From NCBI GenBank assembly GCA_027490555.1, contig JAIXXW010000309.1, positions 1 to 8,256 on the forward strand: a DNA stretch of 8,256 nt. The letters run 5' to 3'. Of the stretch, positions 1-5,333 are shown one piece after another (within the stretch, counting starts at the first letter, position 1; each line of letters starts with the position of its first letter). The notes under the pieces were generated by a model that had not been told where the DNA came from, searched no databases, and worked only from the letters and a program-made list of their open reading frames with translations. The translations under genes were made by a program, and so were the position numbers. Source of the DNA: Comamonadaceae bacterium (GTDB lineage Bacteria; Pseudomonadota; Gammaproteobacteria; Burkholderiales; Burkholderiaceae_C).

Positions 1-1501
1 GCGCACCGTGATCGAATTTTTCGTGCATGGCGCGCTGTGCGTGGCCTACAGCGGCCAATGCTTCATCAGCCACGCCCACACCGGCCGCAGCGCCAACCGC
101 GGCGACTGCTCGCAGGCCTGCCGCCTGCCCTACGAGGTCAAGGACGCGCAGGGGCGCATCGTGGCGCACGACAAACATGTGCTGAGCATGAAGGACAACA
201 ACCAGAGCGACAACCTGCGCGCCCTGGTCGACGCCGGCATCCGCAGCTTCAAGATCGAAGGCCGGTACAAGGACATGGCCTATGTGAAAAACATCACAGC
301 CCATTACCGCAAGCTGTTTGACGAAGTCCTGAACGAGCGGCCCGAGCTGGCGGCGGCATCGCATGGCCGCTGCACTTTCAGCTTTGAACCCGACCCCAAT
401 CAGAACTTCAACCGCGAGTTCACCGACTACTTCGTGCAAGGCCGCAAAGAAGACATCGGCGCTTTCGACACGCCCAAAAACCCGGGTCAAGCGATGGGCT
501 GGGTCAGCAAGGTGACGGCCGAGCACATCGAGATCACCACCGACGACCCCAACGCCACGCTCCACAACGGGGACGGGCTGTGCTACTACAACCTGCAAAA
601 AGAGCTGGTGGGTCTGCAGATCAACCGCGCCGAAAAACAAAAAACCCAGGCTGTCTGGAGACTCTTTCCCAAAGACCCGATGGACAGTTTCAAGGACCTG
701 CGCCAAGGTGTGCAGGTCAACCGCAACCGCGACATGAGCTGGGTGCGCACGCTGGACAAAAAGTCCGCCGAGCGCCGCATGGGCGTGTGGATGCAACTGA
801 GCGAGCAGGCCGAAGGCCTGCAGTTGACCCTGACCGACGAGGCCGGGCACAGCGGCAGCGCCAGTCTGGCCATTTCTTGGCAGGCGCCCAAAGACCCGGC
901 CCAGGCCGAAGACAAACTCAAGAGCGCCTTGGGCAAGCTGGGCGACACAGCGTTCGAGCCCCTCGCTGTGCAGCTCAAGCTTGGCCGCCCCTGGTTTGTG
1001 CCGCCCTCACAGCTCAATGCCTTGCGCCGAGACGCGGTGCAGGCCCTCGAAGCGGCCCGCGCTGCTGGCCTGCAGCGCCTGCCACGGGCTGTGCCGGTGG
1101 CGCCGCCGGTGCCTTACCCCGAAGACACGCTGAGCTATCTGGCCAATGTGTTCAACCAGAAGGCCCGGGACTTTTACGCCCGCCACGGCGTGAAGGTGAT
1201 CGCCGCCGCTTACGAAGCGCAGGAAGAGTTGGGCGAAGTCAGCCTGATGATCACCAAGCACTGCGTGCGCTTCAGCCTGAGCCTGTGCCCCAAACAGGCC
1301 AAGGGCGTCACAGGCGTGCAAGGCACCGTGAAGGCCGAACCGATGCAGCTGATCAACGGCAAAGAAAAACTCACCCTGCGTTTTGACTGCAAGCCCTGCG
1401 AGATGCATGTGGTCGGCAAGATCAAGAAGTCGGTGCTGAACGCGGTGCCAGAAAGCCCGGTGCAGTTCTACAAGACACGGCCCGTGGTGGGCATGCACTG
1501 A
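1..1501 (+). CDS. rlhA: U32-family protein, RlhA type (23S rRNA C2501 hydroxylation), 5'-truncated by window edge
   Basis: The frame is open from the first bases, and the GTG at 8 lies inside the U32 signature, so it is not the real start. About 499 residues are visible, against about 650 in E. coli RlhA, so the N-terminal part of the barrel lies outside. Counting from codon 8 as residue 1, the U32 signature is EFFVHGALC followed by SGQC (residues 3-18). C11, C18, C34 and C38 are candidate Fe-S ligands. F-K-I-E-G-R (81-86) and the NFNREFTDYFVQGR stretch (133-146) are typical of this branch. A region resembling the U32-associated DUF3656 domain follows (roughly 185-330, with KKSAERRM). The C-terminus has a second cysteine set, C419, C427, C461 and C464. 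In E. coli, RlhA makes 5-hydroxycytidine 2501 in 23S rRNA and depends on prephenate and iron. Older annotation as a collagenase-like peptidase is probably wrong for this branch. The tRNA hydroxylase TrhP and the ubiquinone factors UbiU/UbiV are paralogues, but they lack this long C-terminal extension. The gene converges on the cystatin-like gene with a 9-base gap. Confidence 0.85.
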   Translation, partial: RTVIEFFVHGALCVAYSGQCFISHAHTGRSANRGDCSQACRLPYEVKDAQGRIVAHDKHVLSMKDNNQSDNLRALVDAGIRSFKIEGRYKDMAYVKNITAHYRKLFDEVLNERPELAAASHGRCTFSFEPDPNQNFNREFTDYFVQGRKEDIGAFDTPKNPGQAMGWVSKVTAEHIEITTDDPNATLHNGDGLCYYNLQKELVGLQINRAEKQKTQAVWRLFPKDPMDSFKDLRQGVQVNRNRDMSWVRTLDKKSAERRMGVWMQLSEQAEGLQLTLTDEAGHSGSASLAISWQAPKDPAQAEDKLKSALGKLGDTAFEPLAVQLKLGRPWFVPPSQLNALRRDAVQALEAARAAGLQRLPRAVPVAPPVPYPEDTLSYLANVFNQKARDFYARHGVKVIAAAYEAQEELGEVSLMITKHCVRFSLSLCPKQAKGVTGVQGTVKAEPMQLINGKEKLTLRFDCKPCEMHVVGKIKKSVLNAVPESPVQFYKTRPVVGMH

Positions 1502-1510
1502 ATGGCCGAA

Positions 1511-1885
1511 TCAGTGGACCCAGTCCCACGCCTGCAAACGGTAGGCACCACCGGACTGTCGCCACACCGTGGCCTGCACGTTTTTGTACGCGCCGTCGAG
1601 GGTCACCCGCAGCTGCAACGCATAGTGAACGCCTGACAGTCCTTGCTGGCGGGCGTGTGTGACGTCTTTGAAAAGCACCCTGGCCTTGTTTTGCACGGCA
1701 TAGGTCTGGACGGCGAAGCGGGCCGCTTCCTGCACATCGGGGCTGAAGGTGTCGGCATCGACCCAAACACCCACCACGGGTGCAGGCGGTGTCAAGTTCG
1801 AAGGTCTGTCGGGGCTGCAGGCCAGCAAGCCGCAAGCACCGAGGCCCACCCCAAGCAACCCCAGAAAAATGTTGTGCAGCCCCAT
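1511..1885 (-). CDS. predicted lipoprotein with cystatin-like domain
   Basis: This 124-residue protein starts at the ATG at 1885-1883. No in-frame start is close upstream, and the start lies 13 bases after the SNF2 gene's stop. The spacer (GCCGGGGCTCGGG on the coding strand) has only a weak purine-rich site, so translation may be coupled to the upstream gene. Residues 6-22 are hydrophobic and end in a lipobox L-L-A-C with C23 as the likely lipidated cysteine; L-G-A-C18 is a second candidate. The N-region has no Lys or Arg, which is unusual. After a Pro-rich tether (about 24-36), the mature part reads like a cystatin: a glycine (G39) before the first strand, a helix containing A-R-F-A-V (55-59), the loop Q81-G-L-S-G85 matching Q-x-[VL]-x-G, a YKNVQATVW strand (100-108) and W120/W122 near the end. 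Cystatins inhibit papain-like cysteine proteases by inserting these three segments into the active-site cleft. The inferred role is a periplasmic or membrane-anchored protease inhibitor. A cystatin-fold protein without inhibitory activity is the main alternative. The gene call is firm and the function is tentative. Confidence 0.82.
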   Translation of the reverse strand: MGLHNIFLGLLGVGLGACGLLACSPDRPSNLTPPAPVVGVWVDADTFSPDVQEAARFAVQTYAVQNKARVLFKDVTHARQQGLSGVHYALQLRVTLDGAYKNVQATVWRQSGGAYRLQAWDWVH

Positions 1886-1898
1886 CCCGAGCCCCGGC

Positions 1899-4800
1899 TC
1901 AGCCCAGCGGCTTGAAGAGTTCGTTCAGATCCGACTCGCCAAACAGCGGCTCCTGGCGCTGGACCGCGCCGGCGTACATGTCCTGGGCCAGCTGGGCTTT
2001 GCGCTCTTGCAAGGCCAGCATGCGCTCTTCGATCGTGCCCTGGGCCACCAGCTTGAGCACCCACACGCTGTGGGTCTGGCCGATGCGGTGGGCCCGGTCG
2101 GTGGCCTGGTTTTCCACGGCGGGGTTCCACCACGGGTCGTAGTGGATCACGGTGTCGGCCTGCGGCAGGTTCAGGCCCACGCCACCGGCTTTGAGGCTGA
2201 TGAGGAACAGCGGCACCTGGCCGCTGGTGAACTGGTCGATGATCGCATCCCGGTTCTTGCTTTGGCCGGTGAGCTTGACCCAGGGGATGCCCAGGCGCGG
2301 CAAGTCCTGCTCGATCAGGCCGAGCATCTGGGTGAACTGCGAGAACAGCAAAATCTTGCGCCCTTCGGCCACCATCTCGGGCAACATGTCCAGCAACTGC
2401 GCGAGCTTGGCCGAGGGCACCCCCTGGCTGGCGGTGCCCAGTTTGAGCAGACGCGGGTCACAGCACACCTGGCGCAGCTTGAGCAGCGCGTCCAATATGG
2501 TGATTTGCGACTTGGCCAAGCCTTGCGTGCGCAGCGCATCGCGCACGGTTTTTTCCATGCCCAACCGGATGGTTTCGTACAGGTCGGCCTGCTTGCCCTG
2601 CAGGGGCACGGGCATCAAGGTGTCGACTTTGGGTGGCAACTCGCTGGCCACCACGTTCTTGGTCCGGCGCAGCATGAAGGGCGTGATGCGTTTGCGCAGC
2701 TGTTCCAGCTTGTCTCGGCTTCCCTGCCGCTCGATCGGGTGGCGGAACAATTCGCCAAAGCGTTTTTGGCTGCCCAGAAAACCCGGCATCAAAAAGTGGA
2801 ACAGGCTCCACAGCTCGCCCAAGTGGTTTTCCATGGGCGTGCCCGACAGGCACAGGCGGTGGTGGGCCGGAATGCTGGCCACGGCCTGCGCCGCATGGGT
2901 GTGGGCGTTCTTGATGTTTTGCGCCTCGTCCAGCACCAAAAGGTGCCAGTCGGTGGCCATCCACAAGGCCTTGTCCCGGTGCAGCAAGGAATAGGGCGTG
3001 AGCACGATGTCCACACCCGACAGGTCCTGCGTGGCCTCGTGCCGCGCCAGGCCATGGTGGATGTGGGTGCGCAGGCTGGGGCAAAACCGGGCTGCCTCGC
3101 GCTGCCAGTTGCCCAGCAAACTCACCGGGGCCACGATCAGCGCGGGGCGGGTCAGGCGGCCGGCCTCTTTTTCGATCAGGATGTGGGCCAGGGTCTGCAG
3201 GGTTTTGCCCAGGCCCATGTCGTCGGCCAAAATCCCGGCCAGGTGGTGCTCGCGCAGGAACTGCAACCAGTTCAGGCCCTGTTGCTGGTAGGGCCGCAAT
3301 GTCGCTTGCAAGCTGGCGGGCACGGGCACCTCGGGCAGGCCCTGCTGGCTGCGCATTTGCTGCACCAGCCGCATCAGGCTCTGGGCCCCTGCCCAGGACA
3401 CGCCCTCGCCCAGCGAGGCCGCCGTGCGCAAGGCCTCCATCCGCGACAGGCGCAAGTTTTTAGCATTCCAATCACGGCCGCGCTCAGACAACAACTCCAT
3501 CAAGGTGTTCAGCCACGGCGCGATGGTGGCGGTGGGCAATTTCACAAAGCCATCGCCCTGTAATTCGGGCAGGTACACATGCGGCGGCAAGTCGACGGTC
3601 TGGCCACCGTGGCCAGTTCCGTGCAAGCGCGCCAGGGTCGCCAAGATGGTGGGCACCCAGGGCAGGATGTTGACACGCTGCCCATCGATGTCCATGCCCA
3701 GCGACAGGTCGAACCAGTGCGAGGTCTCGGGGGCGTCCGCGACCGCATCGCTGTCGGCATGGCCCGACAGGTCCACGTGCACCGCCTCGGCCTGGCGCAG
3801 CCACCGGGTCTGGCCCGGATCGAAACGCACCTCAAAACCCGCCTCGCGCAACGGCGCAAAATCGTTTTCCAGCCACTCCAGCCAAAGCTGCTGGGGCTGG
3901 GGCGGGTCCAGCCCCAGCGTGTTCTGGGCCCGCACCGTGAAGCCACAGGCCTCCAACGCCTGCCAGGCCTGGCGCTCTGCCGGCAGATCGCGCACCAGCC
4001 TGCGGGCCTGGGGGCCGTGCCCGACCATGACGCGCAGTTGCTGGCTGGCCCAAAAGCCGCGACACCCGGCGTAGTCAAAACTCAACTCGGCCATGAACAG
4101 CCCCAGGGTGTCACGGTCCTGGGGGTTCACCGGGGCGATCTCGAGCACCGGCCGGGGTTGGACATCCCGGATTTCGGGGGTGCGGTCCATCACGGGCGGC
4201 AGGGGCACCGGCCCCAGACGCGCCAACAACTGGTTCTGGAACTTGAACACCACGCTCTCGGGCAAGACCGGCGAGGCGGCCATCACCTGCAAGGCGTTGG
4301 CGCTAAGGCCCTGGGTGTCCAGCGGTCCGCACAGGCCTTGCTGCGTGTCCATGTAAAAAGGCGGCTCGTTCAGGCCATAGACCAGGCCTGCGCGCTGGGG
4401 CTGCATGCGCAACTGCCAGCCGCCAGGCAGGTGGTCTTGCGCTGGCACGTCCTGCCAGCTGCCCACCAGGGGCTCGGCCGTGTCGCTCCAGCGCAGGCGG
4501 ACCGCCCCATCGGCCGACAGCAGGCGGCCGGTCTGGCTGCACAGCTGCAGCAGCCACTGTCCCGGCATGCCCTGCAGCTTGACTTCGCCCTGAAAGCCGT
4601 AGGAGCTGAAGCTGTTGGCCGCCGGACAGGCTTTCATCAGGCCCAGAATGTCGCGGTCCAGTGGGGTGCTGTTGTGCCAGATCGGGTCCAGCCGGGACGG
4701 GTCATGGCTGATCCTCTTGGGCTTGCCCCATTCGCCATGGCGCTTGGGCGTGGCCCGCTTGACGCTGAGGTGGAACACCGGCTTGGGGCCGGTGTGCACC

Positions 4801-5318
4801 ACCGCGAGGATGTAGACGAACTGGTCCTGGGTGCGGCCCGGCGCGGCCAGGGTCTCGGGGCCATCGGCGTTTTCCAGGCGGTTGAGCCAATCTCGGGCCT
4901 GGTATTCGGCGTGGCTCAGGGCCCGCTCTTTTTCCATCTGGCTGCGCCGCGCCAGCGCTTCTTGCGAAGGTCCCTCGCTGCCCCACTCGTCCAGCAAGGC
5001 CAGGCCCTGCATCGAGGCCAGAATGCCCAACGCCGCGCCGTGCTTGCAATAGCGGCCCACGGGGCAGGTGCAGCCACTGCGCCACTCGCTGAGGTTGCCG
5101 CCCGGGCTCACACGCAGCTCGGCATTGACCGTGTAGGGATCGCCCTCGCTGCCCCCCACCTGGCCTTGCAGGCGCCACCCCTCGCCATCGGGCACGAGCT
5201 GGGACGACAGCACCTTGTTTTGCAGGTACAGGGTGGTGCCACGCGACCAGGCCCCCTGGTCAAAGTAAAAGGCCAGTTGTGAAGGCGGAAACCACTGACG
5301 TGGGTTGTCGGACTTCAT
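1899..5318 (-). CDS. SWIM zinc-finger / SNF2-family helicase-like ATPase
   Basis: This 1139-residue protein belongs to the bacterial SNF2/RapA-like superfamily 2 group, ATP-driven DNA translocases that remodel protein-nucleic acid complexes. The N-terminus carries a SWIM zinc finger, C83-x-C85-x5-C91-x-H93, followed by a charged helical stretch (about 116-150). Residues about 150-665 form a long region with no motif I can name, probably the SNF2-associated part of this family. The ATPase core is complete: Q-motif-like RPYQQQGLNWL (675-685), Walker A DDMGLGKT (699-706, Lys705), DEAQ (797-800), SGTPMEN (825-831), FMLRRTK (881-887), LLFSQFTQML (990-999), SLKAGGVGLNL (1041-1051) and the arginine-finger motif QATDRAHRIGQ (1071-1081). 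All key residues are present, so it should be an active ATPase. It starts at ATG 5318-5316, 13 bases after the purL stop, with GAGAAG nine bases upstream. It is about 170 residues longer than E. coli RapA and lacks RapA's own N-terminal domains, so I do not call it rapA. Its cellular substrate cannot be told from sequence. Confidence 0.95.
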   Translation of the reverse strand: MKSDNPRQWFPPSQLAFYFDQGAWSRGTTLYLQNKVLSSQLVPDGEGWRLQGQVGGSEGDPYTVNAELRVSPGGNLSEWRSGCTCPVGRYCKHGAALGILASMQGLALLDEWGSEGPSQEALARRSQMEKERALSHAEYQARDWLNRLENADGPETLAAPGRTQDQFVYILAVVHTGPKPVFHLSVKRATPKRHGEWGKPKRISHDPSRLDPIWHNSTPLDRDILGLMKACPAANSFSSYGFQGEVKLQGMPGQWLLQLCSQTGRLLSADGAVRLRWSDTAEPLVGSWQDVPAQDHLPGGWQLRMQPQRAGLVYGLNEPPFYMDTQQGLCGPLDTQGLSANALQVMAASPVLPESVVFKFQNQLLARLGPVPLPPVMDRTPEIRDVQPRPVLEIAPVNPQDRDTLGLFMAELSFDYAGCRGFWASQQLRVMVGHGPQARRLVRDLPAERQAWQALEACGFTVRAQNTLGLDPPQPQQLWLEWLENDFAPLREAGFEVRFDPGQTRWLRQAEAVHVDLSGHADSDAVADAPETSHWFDLSLGMDIDGQRVNILPWVPTILATLARLHGTGHGGQTVDLPPHVYLPELQGDGFVKLPTATIAPWLNTLMELLSERGRDWNAKNLRLSRMEALRTAASLGEGVSWAGAQSLMRLVQQMRSQQGLPEVPVPASLQATLRPYQQQGLNWLQFLREHHLAGILADDMGLGKTLQTLAHILIEKEAGRLTRPALIVAPVSLLGNWQREAARFCPSLRTHIHHGLARHEATQDLSGVDIVLTPYSLLHRDKALWMATDWHLLVLDEAQNIKNAHTHAAQAVASIPAHHRLCLSGTPMENHLGELWSLFHFLMPGFLGSQKRFGELFRHPIERQGSRDKLEQLRKRITPFMLRRTKNVVASELPPKVDTLMPVPLQGKQADLYETIRLGMEKTVRDALRTQGLAKSQITILDALLKLRQVCCDPRLLKLGTASQGVPSAKLAQLLDMLPEMVAEGRKILLFSQFTQMLGLIEQDLPRLGIPWVKLTGQSKNRDAIIDQFTSGQVPLFLISLKAGGVGLNLPQADTVIHYDPWWNPAVENQATDRAHRIGQTHSVWVLKLVAQGTIEERMLALQERKAQLAQDMYAGAVQRQEPLFGESDLNELFKPLG
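3890..3918. repeat. perfect 11-bp inverted repeat inside the SNF2 coding sequence
   Basis: GCTGGGGCTGG at 3890-3900 is the exact reverse complement of CCAGCCCCAGC at 3908-3918, with a 7-base loop between them. In the SNF2 mRNA this would fold into a very stable GC-rich hairpin in the region coding for residues about 467-477 (L-G-L-D-P-P-Q-P-Q-Q-L). No T-tract follows on the coding strand, so it is not an intrinsic terminator. It may simply result from Gly/Pro/Leu/Gln codons in GC-rich DNA. Confidence 0.6.
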
Positions 5319-5327
5319 GCGCTGGGG

Positions 5328-5333
5328 CTTCTC
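5328..5333 (-). promoter_or_regulatory. probable ribosome-binding site of the SNF2 gene, overlapping the purL stop
   Basis: On the coding strand GAGAAG lies nine bases before the ATG at 5318-5316, and its first two bases are the last two of the purL TGA. This is an imperfect Shine-Dalgarno match, but it is the only one in the 13-base spacer. It supports the ATG at 5318 as the start and suggests that ribosomes finishing purL can reinitiate here. Confidence 0.45.

Noticed and set aside
8..10. GTG at 8 as a start codon for the U32 gene.
   Set aside because: The preceding codons are open to the window edge, and this codon is inside the U32 signature. The family needs about 150 more N-terminal residues.
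633..644. A-rich tract (A5-C-A6) in the RlhA-like gene as a possible frameshift or slippage site.
   Set aside because: The frame is intact on both sides, encoding E-K-Q-K-T-Q, and no alternative frame product or stimulatory structure is apparent.
1561..1585. Hairpin GCCAC-ACC-GTGGC followed by a run of five T as a possible terminator for the + strand gene.
   Set aside because: The stem is only 5 bp and the T-run begins seven bases after it, which is too far for a normal intrinsic terminator. The element also lies inside coding sequence of the opposite gene.
1889..1900. Short inverted repeat GAGCC-CC-GGCTC across the SNF2 stop and lipoprotein start region, considered as a regulatory hairpin.
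   Set aside because: A two-base loop cannot close the full stem in RNA, and only a few pairs remain. It is too weak to support a regulatory call.
1749..3563. A 604-codon open frame on the + strand opposite the SNF2 gene.
   Set aside because: It lies wholly antisense to a motif-complete ATPase apart from the lipoprotein end. Its translation is rich in His, Gln, Gly, Val and Leu with no recognisable domain, which is typical of the mirror frame of GC-rich coding DNA.
3579..5282. A 567-codon open frame on the + strand, also opposite the SNF2 gene.
   Set aside because: It has the same composition bias and no motif, and there is no plausible start context. It is a by-product of GC-rich third positions on the other strand.
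1899..5318. SNF2 protein as part of a phage-defence system (for example a DISARM-like helicase).
   Set aside because: There is no methyltransferase, nuclease, phospholipase or other defence partner nearby. The neighbours are housekeeping genes.
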